The notes beneath the pieces are model-generated. The model was not told the DNA's origin. It saw only the letters and a list, made by a program, of their open reading frames with translations, and made no database searches. Position numbers and translations under genes: made by a program. This document shows, piece by piece, positions 36,801 through 44,765 of a DNA stretch of 64,000 bases. Source of the DNA: Acidimicrobiales bacterium (GTDB lineage Bacteria > Actinomycetota > Acidimicrobiia > Acidimicrobiales > DATDAH01); assembly GCA_016794585.1 (NCBI GenBank), contig JAEUJM010000015.1, forward strand, positions 153,404 through 217,403. The letters run 5' to 3'. The stretch's first letter is position 1. The number at the start of each line of letters is the position of its first letter.

Positions 36801-39800
36801 GGCCTTCGGCCTGGACGGCGATCCCGTCACCTGGTGCTTCGTCGTGACCAACGAGGGCGACACCCCGCTCGCCCCGGTGGACTTCGCCGACGCCGACCTG
36901 GCCATCGACGAGGGTGACCTCACCGTGGTGGGCGCGGGCGACCTCGCTTCGCTCGACCCGCAGGAGTCGGTGACCCTGTACTACGAGGGCACCGTCACCC
37001 GCGATCTCGTCAACACCGCCTCCGTCACCGGCACCCCCGTGGACGGCAACGGCGACCCGCTGCCCGAGGTGGAGGACGTGACCGACGAGGACACGGCCGA
37101 GGTGGTCGAGGTGGCGCCCGCCGTCTCGGTGGCCAAGACCGTGTACCAGGGCCACACCGGCGGCGCCGGGTGCGCCGGCGGCGAGTCGGTGCCGGGCCTC
37201 GACGGTGACCCCGTCACCTACTGCTTCGAGGTCACCAACACGGGTGACACCACCCTCACGCCGGTGACGCTCGACGACCAGACCCTCGGCATCACCCAGG
37301 GGGCCATGCAGGTCCTCTCCGGCAGCCTCGACTCGCTCGGGATCGGCCAGTCCGCGGTCCTGTACTACGAGACGACGATGACCGAGGACCTCACCAACAC
37401 GGTGACGGCCACCGGCACCCCGTCGGACGGCCAGGGCGACCCCCTGCCGGGCATCGACGAGGTGACCGACACCGACACCGCAGCGGTCGAGGAGGTGGCG
37501 CCGTCCATCTCCATCGAGAAGACCGTGGCCCGGGGCCATGACTCCGGCGCCAACTGCACCGGCACCGACCAGCTCTTCGGCCTCGCCGGCGAGGACGTCA
37601 CCTGGTGCTTCGTGGTGACCAACACCGGTGACACGAGGCTGGTTGACGCCAGCTTCGTGGATGACGACCTGGTCATCGACGAGACCGACCTCACCGTCGT
37701 GGGCGGCGGCAGCCTCGCCTCCCTCGAGCCGGACGAGTCGGTCACCCTGTACTTCGACGGCGTCATCGCCGGCGACCTGCCCAACACGGCCGAAGTCACC
37801 GCCACCCCGGCGGACGACCAGGGCGACCCGCTGGCCGGCGTCGACGACGTCAGCGCCAGCGACGACGCCGAGGTCGTCCAGGTGGCTCCGTCGGTCTCGA
37901 TCGTCAAGACCGTCTACCAGGGCCACAACGACGGCGACGGGTGCGAGGGCTCGAACCTCGTGGCCGGCGAGAACGGTGACGCGGTCACCTACTGCTTCGT
38001 GATCACCAACGACGGTGACACCCCGCTCGTCCCGGTGGACTTCGCCGACCCGGCCCTGAGCCTCGTCGACGCCTCCACCCTGGGCGGCGACGTCGCCGCC
38101 CTGGACTCGATGGGCCCCGACGACACCGTCACCCTGTACTACGAGACCACCGTCAACGGTGACCTCACCAACACCGCCACCGTGACCGGCAGCCCCGCCG
38201 ACGACAGCGGCGACCCGCTGCCCGGCGTGGACGACGTGACCGACGACGACTCCGCCGTGGTGGACGGCGTCGGCCCGGCCATCCACGTGGCCAAGACCGT
38301 CTACGGCGGTCACGACGCCGGCGCCGGCTGCGAGGGCGCCGAGCTCCTCACCGCCCTCCTGGGCGACGACGCCACCTGGTGCTTCGTGGTGACCAACAAC
38401 GGGGACACCATCCTCGCCGACGTCACCCTCGAGGACGCCGACCTCGGCGCCACCGGCATCACCGAGGCCGACCTGAGCGGGGACACCGCCGCCCTGGCCT
38501 CGATGGAGCCCGGCGACACCGCCGTCCTCTTCTATGAGGGCACGGTCGACGCGGACCTGGTCAACACGGCCACGGTCACCGGCATCCCGGTGGACGACCA
38601 GGGCGATCCCCTGAACGTCCGTGAGCCCACGGACTCGGACACCGCCGAGGTCGACGCCATCGAGCCGTCGGTGTCGGTGAGCAAGACGGTCTACCGGGAC
38701 CACGACGGCGGGGCGAGCTGCCCCGGCGGCGACTCGGTGACCGGCATCGCCGGCCGTGACGTGACCTGGTGCTTCGTGGTCACCAACGACGGTGACACCC
38801 GCCTGGCCCCCGTCCTGCTGGACGACGCCGACCTCGGCGTCGACCAGGGCACCCTCTCGGTGTTCTCGGGCGACCTGTCGGCCATGGACCCCGGCGACAC
38901 CGCCGTCCTCTACTACGAGGGCACGGTCGACGACGACCTGGACAACACCGCCACGGTCACCGGCACGCCGGTGGACGAGACGGACACCCCGCTGCCGCGG
39001 ACCGAGGACGTGACCGACGACGACACCGCCACGGTGGACGAGATCGCCCCGTCCTTCACGCTGCTCACCGAGGTGAACGACCCCTTCACCGGTGACTGGT
39101 ACGACGCCGACGCCGACGGCCCGACCCTCGGGTCGAACGACGGCGTGCCCGCCACCCTGCGGGCCGGCGACACGGCCAGCTTCCGCTTCACCGTCACCAA
39201 CACCGGCGACGTCGGCGTGACCGACCTGGCCGTGGACGCCCCGCAGTGCGACGAGGCGCCCGCGGTGGTCAGCGGGGACTCCATCAACTCCGGGGTCCTC
39301 GACGTCGGCGAGGTCTGGGTGCTGTCCTGCACCGTCAGCGACCTCACCGGCGGCTTCACCCTGGATGCGACCGCCAGCGGCGGCTCCCCGGACGGCCCTG
39401 CGGCCGGCTCGGGCGACCACGAGGTGGCCGAGGTGCAGGTGTCGGCCCTGACGGTAGAGAAGCTGGTGCTCGACCCCGCCACCGGCGACTTCGTCGACAG
39501 CGCCATCATCGAGACCGGGGAGGACGCCACGTACCAGATCGTGGTGACCAACACCGGTGAGGTGCCCCTGGCCGGGATCAGCGTGGCCGACGAGCTCGGC
39601 CCCGACTGCGAGCGGACGTTCACGGACACGCTCGACCCGGGTGACTCCTTCGCCGCCTACACCTGCGTGGTGTCGGGGGTGGACGAGGGCTTCGTCAACG
39701 TGGCCGTCGCCACGGGCACGCCGGTGGACGACACCGACACGCCCATCGGCGTCGACGTCACCGACGAGGACACCGCCACGGTGGACACCGTGGCCAGCCC

Positions 39801-40305
39801 GGTCACCGACCTCGCCATCACCAAGGACCTCATCGAGATCGACAACACCGATCTCGTGGCGACCTGGCAGGTGACGGTGACCAACGTGGGTGACACGGCG
39901 GCCACCGAGCCGATCATCGTCACCGACGAGCTGGCCGAGGGCCTCCAGTACCGCGACGCCAGCGGTGACGGCTGGATCTGCGACTTCGCCGACCCGGTCG
40001 TCACCTGCGTCACCGACACCGACCTCGCTCCCGGTGGGGCCACCAGCTTCACCATCGAGACCTACGTCGTCGGCGAGCCCGGCGACACGGTCACCAACGT
40101 GGCCCGCGTCGACGGGATCGAGGACACCAACACCGACAACAACACCGATGACGCGGCCGTCGAGGTGGACGAGAACGGCCTCGAGCCGGTCATCCCCGGC
40201 AACCTCCCCCGCACCGGCTCGGACATCGCCGGTCTGGTGCTCGCCGCCGGGCTCCTCATCGTCACCGGCGCCGGCCTCCGGCGCTGGTCCAAGAAGCTGA
40301 GCTGA
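30865..40305 (+). CDS. Giant LPxTG surface protein with 16 GHD/Cys repeats
   Basis: 3146 residues from ATG 30865, which has AGGAG nine bases upstream (an in-frame TTG at 30859 is too close). A signal-anchor lies at about 28-45. The N-domain matches that of the preceding gene (AIDHWEDGYDADPIG, EYTGLIVAAAQDGTTVNI, VPGLNAQNPAIDMG). One DUF11-like domain follows, then 16 tandem about 128-residue units (about 672-2729), each with (A/S)KTVYxGHDxGxxC, YCF or WCF, VTNDGDT, LYYET and TGTPVD. Then a TLLTEVNDPFTGD domain, two DUF11-like domains, LPRTG, a hydrophobic stretch and RRWSKKLS. It should be a long, disulfide-stabilised, wall-anchored stalk. A TetR-type palindrome is upstream and a strong terminator downstream. 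Confidence 0.88.
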   Translation: MRVMAEQFDKFKGKAAGGRRRPFSWGHVLAPLAVVAVLGAALVTSPTRAPWTAPPELTAAGEQLHYLPLDAQQFYDTLLSEEPGLPAQDVRLISSIISSRAGNTVAIDHWEDGYDADPIGSPSSTTEVSTMGEGEVQVLDNVIVLANIGDITPGGSGQPYYDGRDKIVSTSPTVVTMGGWGNSTGSVHAGASAVPEVSRYGYAFESPVGENTPFPSGSPTASPWEYTGLIVAAAQDGTTVNITGEAPVSLDEGDLHLVDGGINVGDDITADKPIAVYLATGDVGAGFEGRLYELTPTERWTDTYFSPVTSTNNSARVTRAFLYNPGSSAITVNVTRSNATSTTVTVPANGQASYLFPSDVGAKFESSGNPFYALQVITTPESGNDSSSSWNWGFSLIPQAYLTPMVVLGYATGSSNLTENDSAVWVAPAAATTIYVDRDGDTSTGPLTDANGNKYDFSCAMNALRPRLIADDGTTTCHVPSAFTNAVGSGDADMTGARIYTLDGTSLAAAWGQVPGLNAQNPAIDMGTTVLPFPTVDLDKTSVIVDDDGDGLADPGETIRYTISATNAGITPVDNLLLSDEVPEHTTYVLGTTVHNGSPIPDDGSGTPFPLDGAGVTLPPALSIGQTRTVTFDVKVDKPLDPTVTQIVNEATLATSYGTYTDVDVKPVSPPEPGIALAKTVYPGHDGGASCQGADLVAGTNGDAVTYCFTVTNDGDTYLGTVTLDDPDLGIDDTDMTLVSGDPSLVAAGDTVTWAYETTIDGDLTNTATATAAPVDDQNVPLPDTGPITDDDSAQVDEVAPALSIAKTIYRGHDDGALCQGQETATGVNGDPVTYCFAVTNTGDTTLAPVTVSDPDLGIDQTDMGVVSGDLAQLDPGDTAILYHETTLDGDLTNTATGTGTPSDPNGDPLPGVDPVDDDDTADADEVHPALSVAKTVYQGHDAGASCQGSNLVNALNGEDLTWCFVVTNDGDTELAPITLDDGDLGIDETDMTVLSGTLATLAPGDSVALYYQGAAAGDLTNTVTATGVPADGSSDPLPGLTPVTDEDDAAVDTVGPAVTIQKTVYRGHDAGAGCDGVENLSGRNGEEVTWCFRVTNSGDTDLSPVTLVDGDLGIDESDLTVLSGDLSNLPAGETAVLYLEGTVDGDLHNTAAVTGTPVDGNGDPLVGIDDVTDEDDATIDEVAPAVSVAKTVYRGHTAGAGCPGGELVNAANGGAVTWCFTITNDGDTRLAPVELTDLDLGIAELDLTVVSGDLAGIDPGQSVVAYYEGTVAGDVVNTATVTGTPTDPGGTPLPGVDPVTDDDTAEVDEVGPMVEVAKTVYAGHDGGASCPGSELQRGANGAAVTYCFTVTNTGDTDLSPVTLADADLGIDETAMDVISGDLALVAPGDSVVLAYQTTLDGDLVNDVTVTATGVDDQGDPFDGIDPVTDDDTAEVQEVTPSIDITKGIYAGHDTGAGCPGAGGLTAVDGDPVTYCFTVVNNGGATLAPVTVVDPQLNIDQSDMAVLSGDLASMAPGATTVLYYETNVANDLVNTATATGTPRDGDDPLPGSGDVTDDDQVTVDEVTPAISVAKTVYQGHDAGASCQGGNLVREANGADVTWCFAISNDGDTNLAPVTLADAALGGIDETDLTVLSGDLSNLAVGETALLYYEGSVTGSLTNTAVVTGTPADPGGDAYPGLEDVTAQDDAEVEQIAPSISVAKTVYKDHDGGTTCPGNELVQGATGAEVTYCFVVTNDGDTTLADVAVADVALGNLTEADLSGDTAALASMAPGDSAVLYYETTIDGDLLNTAEVTGTPVDDQGDPFSGIDPVTDSDTAEVDDVSPSVAIDKSVYAGHDSGASCAGAGSIALRKGDAVTYCFVITNDGEATLDPVTFSDPLLGLTEANVSVASGSFGDPLAPGDSIVAYHEDDVDGDLTNVATVTGTPVDDGGDPLPGSDPVTDEDVATVDEVDPAISVAKTVYQGHDAGTSCDAAGERAFGLDGDPVTWCFVVTNEGDTPLAPVDFADADLAIDEGDLTVVGAGDLASLDPQESVTLYYEGTVTRDLVNTASVTGTPVDGNGDPLPEVEDVTDEDTAEVVEVAPAVSVAKTVYQGHTGGAGCAGGESVPGLDGDPVTYCFEVTNTGDTTLTPVTLDDQTLGITQGAMQVLSGSLDSLGIGQSAVLYYETTMTEDLTNTVTATGTPSDGQGDPLPGIDEVTDTDTAAVEEVAPSISIEKTVARGHDSGANCTGTDQLFGLAGEDVTWCFVVTNTGDTRLVDASFVDDDLVIDETDLTVVGGGSLASLEPDESVTLYFDGVIAGDLPNTAEVTATPADDQGDPLAGVDDVSASDDAEVVQVAPSVSIVKTVYQGHNDGDGCEGSNLVAGENGDAVTYCFVITNDGDTPLVPVDFADPALSLVDASTLGGDVAALDSMGPDDTVTLYYETTVNGDLTNTATVTGSPADDSGDPLPGVDDVTDDDSAVVDGVGPAIHVAKTVYGGHDAGAGCEGAELLTALLGDDATWCFVVTNNGDTILADVTLEDADLGATGITEADLSGDTAALASMEPGDTAVLFYEGTVDADLVNTATVTGIPVDDQGDPLNVREPTDSDTAEVDAIEPSVSVSKTVYRDHDGGASCPGGDSVTGIAGRDVTWCFVVTNDGDTRLAPVLLDDADLGVDQGTLSVFSGDLSAMDPGDTAVLYYEGTVDDDLDNTATVTGTPVDETDTPLPRTEDVTDDDTATVDEIAPSFTLLTEVNDPFTGDWYDADADGPTLGSNDGVPATLRAGDTASFRFTVTNTGDVGVTDLAVDAPQCDEAPAVVSGDSINSGVLDVGEVWVLSCTVSDLTGGFTLDATASGGSPDGPAAGSGDHEVAEVQVSALTVEKLVLDPATGDFVDSAIIETGEDATYQIVVTNTGEVPLAGISVADELGPDCERTFTDTLDPGDSFAAYTCVVSGVDEGFVNVAVATGTPVDDTDTPIGVDVTDEDTATVDTVASPVTDLAITKDLIEIDNTDLVATWQVTVTNVGDTAATEPIIVTDELAEGLQYRDASGDGWICDFADPVVTCVTDTDLAPGGATSFTIETYVVGEPGDTVTNVARVDGIEDTNTDNNTDDAAVEVDENGLEPVIPGNLPRTGSDIAGLVLAAGLLIVTGAGLRRWSKKLS
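32880..39050 (+). repeat. 16 tandem coding repeats of about 385 bp
   Basis: Unit starts are near 32880, 33270, 33650, 34035, 34420, 34800, 35187, 35570, 35953, 36340, 36730, 37120, 37500, 37890, 38276 and 38660. Nucleotide similarity between units is high enough to allow unequal recombination, while amino-acid changes are spread through every unit, so the array is not freshly expanded. Confidence 0.85.
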
Positions 40306-40311
40306 CCCCCG

Positions 40312-40356
40312 CCCGCCCGGTCCCGCCCCTCGCCCCGAGGGGTGGGTCCGGGCGGG
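40312..40356 (+). terminator. Strong terminator of the giant surface gene
   Basis: Nested stems: CCCGCCCGG (40312-40320) with CCGGGCGGG (40348-40356), CCC with GGG, and CCCCTC (40326-40331) with GAGGGG (40337-40342), starting 7 bp after the stop. Confidence 0.7.
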
Positions 40357-40378
40357 TCCGCGGGTGCAGGTCGACTAA

Positions 40379-40396
40379 TGTCATGTCTAGATGACA
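40379..40396. promoter_or_regulatory. hipBA operator
   Basis: TGTCAT-N6-ATGACA is a perfect dyad in an AT-rich stretch about 50 bp before the antitoxin gene, the expected position for an autoregulatory HipB site. Confidence 0.6.
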
Positions 40397-40449
40397 GAAA
40401 TACTCTTTGTGGTCGGTCTAGGTAACCTCACGTAGGAGGTGCGTGCCCG

Positions 40450-40749
40450 ATGGCCCGACCGGCGTCATTTCGAACCCAGCAGGCGGCCGAGGAGATCGGC
40501 CAGAACCTGGCGGCGTGGCGCAAGCTGCTGGGTCTGACCGCACAGCAGGTGGCCGAGCGGGCCGGGACGACCCGCCAGACGGTCGGCCGGCTCGAGCGCG
40601 GGGATCTGGGCGTGAGCCTCGAGATCCTCCTCGGCGTCAGCGGCGCGCTCGGCATCCTCGACGAGATGGCCAAGGCCACCGACCCCTACGAGACCGCGTT
40701 CGGGCGGGCGAGAGCGGACCAGGCCCTGCCGAAGCGGGTGCGGCGATGA
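40450..40749 (+). CDS. hipB: HipB-like XRE antitoxin
   Basis: 99 residues, ATG with AGGAGG upstream. A Cro/C1-type helix-turn-helix spans about 17-70: LAAWRKLLGLTAQQVAERAG, then TTRQTVGRLERGDLGVSLEI. It binds its own operator and neutralises the HipA kinase encoded next. The stop overlaps the hipA start by 4 bp (ATGA), the usual coupling of these modules. The dyad at 40379-40396 is the likely binding site. Confidence 0.85.
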   Translation: MARPASFRTQQAAEEIGQNLAAWRKLLGLTAQQVAERAGTTRQTVGRLERGDLGVSLEILLGVSGALGILDEMAKATDPYETAFGRARADQALPKRVRR

Positions 40750-41954
40750 CGACGTTCCGTGTGCACCTCGACGGACCCGGTGGCACGATCCCGGTCGGTA
40801 CCGCCCGGAACGTCCGCTCTCGCGGGGTCGACACCACCGAGTTCACCTATGACGACGCCTGGCTGGCCGGTCCGGGCTGGGCCATCAGCCCGGACCTCCC
40901 GGTTCGGACGGGACGGGCGGTGGTGGAGGGACTGCCGGGCGCGCTCGCCGACTGCGCTCCCGATGCCTGGGGTCGGAACCTGATCACCCGGCAGTGGGCC
41001 GGGCTCGCACGCGACGCCGGGCGGTCGGGTGCCTCGCCATCAGAGGTCGACTTCCTCCTCGGCGTGCACGACCAGGCCCGGCAGGGCGCGCTCCGCCTGT
41101 GCCTCGAAGACGGTGCTCCGTTCCTCGCCGACAGCGCCGAGGTGCCGAAGCTGATGGAGCTCGAGCGCCTGCTCGATGCCAGCCGGGCCGTTGCGACCTC
41201 TGACGCCCACGAGGCGGTCGCCACGCTGCTCGCCGCCGGTTCGGGCTCGCTCGGCGGCGCCCGGCCGAAGGCGTCCGTCGCCGACGGCGACGTCCTCCAC
41301 CTGGCGAAGTTCCCCCAGGCCGGCGACCGCTGGGACGTCATCCGGTGGGAGGCCGTCGCCCTCGACCTCGCGGCTGCGTGTGGCCTGCCGGCGCCGGTGC
41401 ACCGACTCGTCGAGGTCGGCGACGTCCCGGTGCTGCTCGTGGAGCGCTTCGACCGGGACGGTGACGCTCGCCTTCCCTATCTGAGCGCCCAGTCGCTGAT
41501 GGGACGCCGTCCGGGGGCGGTGGGCGACTACCTCGAGCTCGCCGAGGCAGTCGCCGCACACGGCAGCGACGTCGCCGCCGACCTAGCGGACCTCTGGAAG
41601 CGCATCGCGTTCTCCATGGCCGTGAACAACGTCGACGACCACCTCCGCAACCACGGGCTGCTTCGTGCCCCCGGGGGCTGGACGCTCTCACCCGTGTTCG
41701 ACGTCAACCCTGACCCCCGCCCCGGTGCGGCCCGGGCGACGCCGATCGCCGGCACCTCGAGGTCGGAGGCCGGCGTCGACGCCCTGTTGGCCAACGCCGC
41801 ACGGTTCGGCCTGGATTCGGCGGCGGCCGAGAGCCACTGGCAGGACGTGCGCAAGGTGGTCGCCGGCTGGCGCTCCGCCGCCGACGCCGCTGGCATCTCA
41901 TCGCCCGAACAGGACACGTTTGCTCCGTCTCTCGACCGCTGGGCGCCCGACTGA
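40746..41954 (+). CDS. hipA: HipA-like serine/threonine kinase toxin
   Basis: 402 residues. The HipA N-terminal subdomain is present, then the Gly-rich loop SLGGARPKASV (about 172-182), the ATP-binding Lys in HLAKFP, LLVERFDRD in the hinge region, and the catalytic loop AVNNVDDHLRNHG followed by LSPVFDVNPDP as metal-binding Asp. HipA kinases inactivate glutamyl-tRNA synthetase or another tRNA synthetase and cause persistence-like arrest; the target here is unknown. All key catalytic residues seem intact, so the toxin should be active. It is coupled to hipB. Confidence 0.88.
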   Translation: MTTFRVHLDGPGGTIPVGTARNVRSRGVDTTEFTYDDAWLAGPGWAISPDLPVRTGRAVVEGLPGALADCAPDAWGRNLITRQWAGLARDAGRSGASPSEVDFLLGVHDQARQGALRLCLEDGAPFLADSAEVPKLMELERLLDASRAVATSDAHEAVATLLAAGSGSLGGARPKASVADGDVLHLAKFPQAGDRWDVIRWEAVALDLAAACGLPAPVHRLVEVGDVPVLLVERFDRDGDARLPYLSAQSLMGRRPGAVGDYLELAEAVAAHGSDVAADLADLWKRIAFSMAVNNVDDHLRNHGLLRAPGGWTLSPVFDVNPDPRPGAARATPIAGTSRSEAGVDALLANAARFGLDSAAAESHWQDVRKVVAGWRSAADAAGISSPEQDTFAPSLDRWAPD

Positions 41955-42011
41955 CCCGCGTCGACGCGAGTTGACCGGCGCCGGTGGGACGTCGGGTGAC
42001 GGTCCCGCTGG

Positions 42012-42842
42012 TCAGAGGCGGCCGGCGGCGATGACCCGCGCCAGGAACTGGCGGGTGCGGGGCTGGGTGGGCTCGCTCAGGATCTGCGCCGGCGGGCCCG
42101 ACTCGAGCACCCGCCCCTCGTGGAGGAAGGCCACCTGGTCGGCCACGTCACGGGCGAAGCCCATCTCGTGGGTGGCCAGCACCATGGTCATGCCGCCGGC
42201 GGCGAGGTCGCGGATCACGGTGAGCACCTCGCCGACGAGCTCGGGGTCGAGGGCGGAGGTCACCTCGTCGAGCAGCAGCAGCTCGGGGTCGCCCACGATG
42301 GCCCGGGCGATGGCGGCCCGCTGTTGCTGGCCGCCAGAGAGGCGGTCGGGGTACTCGTCGACCTTGTCGCCCAGCCCGAAGCGCTCGAGCGCTTCGCGGG
42401 CCCGGGCCTCGGCTTCCCGTCGGGCCACGCCCCGGACCCGACGAGGGGCCAGGGTGACGTTGTCGAGCACGGTGAGGTGGGGGAACAGGTTGTAGGCCTG
42501 GAAGACGATGCCGACCCGACGGCGCACGGCGTTCGCGTTGACGCCCGTGCCGCTGATGCGCTCGCCGTCGAGCTCGACGAGGCCCTCGTCCACGGGGTCG
42601 AGCAGGTTGACGCAGCGCAACAAGGTGGACTTGCCACAGCCGCTGGGGCCGATCAGGCAGCACACCCCGTGGGCGGGCACGGACAGATCGATGCCGTCGA
42701 GCACGACCTTGCGCTTCGCCTTGTCCCCGAAGGACTTCTTCACCCCGCTGAGGCGCAGTCGGGGGATGCCGGCGGCCTCTGCGGCAGCGGCGGCGCCGGT
42801 GTCGGAGGGCACGGCGGTGAGCCCGTCGTCGAAGGTGCTCAT
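42012..42842 (-). CDS. Polar amino-acid ABC transporter ATPase
   Basis: 276 residues. Walker A GPSGCGKST at about 65-73, Q-loop FQAYNLF, signature LSGGQQQRAAIARA, Walker B LLLLDEVTSALDPE and the H-loop ATHEMGF are all intact, with the sequence style of GlnQ/HisP proteins. It powers amino-acid uptake at the inner face of the membrane. An about 30-residue Ala/Thr-rich N-terminus precedes the fold. The ATG at 42842 overlaps the stop of the permease gene by 4 bp; the longer open frame upstream is noncoding. Confidence 0.92.
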   Translation of the reverse strand: MSTFDDGLTAVPSDTGAAAAAEAAGIPRLRLSGVKKSFGDKAKRKVVLDGIDLSVPAHGVCCLIGPSGCGKSTLLRCVNLLDPVDEGLVELDGERISGTGVNANAVRRRVGIVFQAYNLFPHLTVLDNVTLAPRRVRGVARREAEARAREALERFGLGDKVDEYPDRLSGGQQQRAAIARAIVGDPELLLLDEVTSALDPELVGEVLTVIRDLAAGGMTMVLATHEMGFARDVADQVAFLHEGRVLESGPPAQILSEPTQPRTRQFLARVIAAGRL

Positions 42843-43708
42843 GCCATGGACTGGCTGCGTCGGGCCCGCTCGCGGCGGGTGTACCAGTCGGTCAGGCGGG
42901 CCAGCGGGATGGAGGCCAGCAGGAACAGCACGGTGGCGGCCACGAACGAGGTGTAGTTGAAGGTGCGGGCCTTGTAGATCTCGGCCTCTCGCACGGCCTC
43001 GCGCACGCCGAGGACGCTGACGAGCGCCACGTCCTTCTGGAGGCTCACCAGACCGTTCAGGAGGGCCGGGATGACGTTGCGGATGGCCTGGGGCACGATG
43101 GCGAAGCGCAGCGTCTGCCACTGCGTGAGGCCCAGGGAGCGGGCGGCGGCCCGCTGGCTCTCGTGCACCGAGTCGATGCCCGACCGGTACACCTCGGCGG
43201 TGTAGGCCGCGTAGGACAGGACGAGCGAGGTGACACCCCAGAACAGCGGGTCGTTGGGCACGCCCGGAAGCTGGAGGGCGGGGACGCCGAAGCCCAGCAG
43301 GAACAAGATGAGCAGGATCGGGATGCCGCGGAAGAGGTCGATGTAGATCACCGCGAGCGCCCGGAGCGGGAAGAACGCCGGGCCCCGCAGGCTGCGGATG
43401 ACCGCCACGAGCAGGCCGAAGGCGAGGATGAGCACCTCGGCGACGACGAACATCTTGATGTCGAGCCAGAAGCCGCCGAGCACGTCGGGCCAGGACTCGA
43501 CGAAGTCCTCGGGGTTGAAGAACTGCTGTTGGACCTTCGGCCACGACGAGCTGTTGAGGACGAAGTAGAGGCCGACGCCGAGGAAGGCGAGGGTGGCCAC
43601 GAACGCCACCAGGGCGCCGCGGGCGCCCTCCTCGCCCAGTTCGTGGCGCCACGAGGCCCACCGGCTCGGGGGCGCCGGTGGCGGCCCCGAGCCGATGTCA
43701 GCCGTCAT
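42839..43708 (-). CDS. Polar amino-acid ABC transporter permease
   Basis: 289 residues. One hydrophobic segment near 33-51 is followed by a periplasm-facing stretch and then about five membrane segments (85-265). The EAA loop that contacts the ATPase reads EVYRSGIDSVHESQRAAARSLG. It is of the HisM/GlnP family and probably works as a homodimer, since no second permease gene is present. It lies 51 bp downstream of the binding-protein gene and overlaps the ATPase gene by 4 bp. Confidence 0.9.
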   Translation of the reverse strand: MTADIGSGPPPAPPSRWASWRHELGEEGARGALVAFVATLAFLGVGLYFVLNSSSWPKVQQQFFNPEDFVESWPDVLGGFWLDIKMFVVAEVLILAFGLLVAVIRSLRGPAFFPLRALAVIYIDLFRGIPILLILFLLGFGVPALQLPGVPNDPLFWGVTSLVLSYAAYTAEVYRSGIDSVHESQRAAARSLGLTQWQTLRFAIVPQAIRNVIPALLNGLVSLQKDVALVSVLGVREAVREAEIYKARTFNYTSFVAATVLFLLASIPLARLTDWYTRRERARRSQSMA

Positions 43709-43759
43709 GGTCGATGGTCCGGTGTTTCCGTGGTGCGGTGCAGCGCCGTGTGGGCGTGA

Positions 43760-44641
43760 CTACTCGGAGAGCGTGGGCGTCTCGCCGCCGTTGGCGAGCC
43801 ACTCCTCCTGGAGGGCGGCCAGGTCGCCCGACTCGTCGACCGCGGCCAGGGCCTCGTTCACGCAGGGCACGAGGGGGCTGTCGGCCTCGAAGAGCATGCC
43901 CAGCTCCTCGGCCTCGCCCACGACCGGCAGGATGCCGACGATCGAGGCCTCGGGGATCTCCGCGGCGGTGATGTAGAAGGCGGTGGGCAGGTCGTAGACC
44001 AGGCCGTCGACCTGGCCGGCGGCGAGGGCCGAGCTGGCGGCTGCGGTGTCGTCGAACACGGCTGCCTCCTCGCTGGGGGCGATGACCTCGTCGATGTAGT
44101 CGAGGCTGGTGGTGCCCACGGCGGCGCCGAGCTTGGCATCCTCGAGGTCGGCCAGGCTCTCGGCCGACGCGATGTCCGAGTCGGGGGCGGCCACGATGGC
44201 CTGCTGCACGGTGTAGTAGCCGTCGGAGAAGTCGACGACCTCTTCGCGCTCGGCGGTGATGCCGTACTGCTGGATGTTGAAGTCGAAGTCCTTGGACCCG
44301 GGGGCGATGGCCTCGTCGAAGCCGGTGGCGGTCCACACGACCTCGTCCTCGGCGAAGCCCAGCTGCTCGGCCAGCAGGTACACGAGCTCGCTCTCGAAGC
44401 CCTCGTTGCTGGTGGGGTCGTCGTTCTCCATCCAGGGTGGGAAGACCGGGTCCCCGGTGGCGACGGTCAGCTGGCCGTCCTCCTTGACGGGGAGGTCGGC
44501 GGTGTCGCACGACGCCTCGGCGGCAGTGGTCTCCGACGAGCTCTCGTCGCCACCGTCGTCGCTGTCGCTGCTGCAGGCGGCGCCGACGAGGGTCAGCGCC
44601 AACAGGGCGGCCAGCAGCCGCCAGCTTCGGGTTCGGGTCAT
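43760..44641 (-). CDS. Amino-acid-binding lipoprotein of ABC transporter
   Basis: 293 residues from ATG 44641, preceded by an AGGAG site. The signal ends in a lipobox (LVGAAC), so Cys would be lipidated and the protein held on the outer face of the membrane. A Ser/Asp/Glu-rich linker follows. The fold is a type-II periplasmic binding protein (QLTVATGDPVFPPW, GFESELVYLLAEQLG, AIAPGSKDFDFNIQQYGIT, VGTTSLDYIDEVI, QVDGLVYDLPTAFYI), as in polar amino-acid receptors. It is the first gene of the three-gene uptake operon. The ligand cannot be named. Confidence 0.9.
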   Translation of the reverse strand: MTRTRSWRLLAALLALTLVGAACSSDSDDGGDESSSETTAAEASCDTADLPVKEDGQLTVATGDPVFPPWMENDDPTSNEGFESELVYLLAEQLGFAEDEVVWTATGFDEAIAPGSKDFDFNIQQYGITAEREEVVDFSDGYYTVQQAIVAAPDSDIASAESLADLEDAKLGAAVGTTSLDYIDEVIAPSEEAAVFDDTAAASSALAAGQVDGLVYDLPTAFYITAAEIPEASIVGILPVVGEAEELGMLFEADSPLVPCVNEALAAVDESGDLAALQEEWLANGGETPTLSE

Positions 44642-44765
44642 CTCGGTCTCCTGTCCCAGGGATGTGCCAGGTCCGTCCCGCCGGGTCGGACGCTGCGTGC
44701 GCCCGGACTCTAGGGCCAACGGCCCCCCGGCGTCACCGTCGGGTGACCCTCCGTTCAGCGCCCGG

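Noticed and set aside
30121..39420. A 3099-codon open frame antisense to the giant surface gene, and a 986-codon one antisense to its neighbour
   Set aside because: It follows from the strong C-ending codon bias and repetition of the sense frame, which leaves few TCA, TTA or CTA codons to create antisense stops. The translation is low-complexity (Gly, Val, Asp, Arg, His) with no family signature and no ribosome site.
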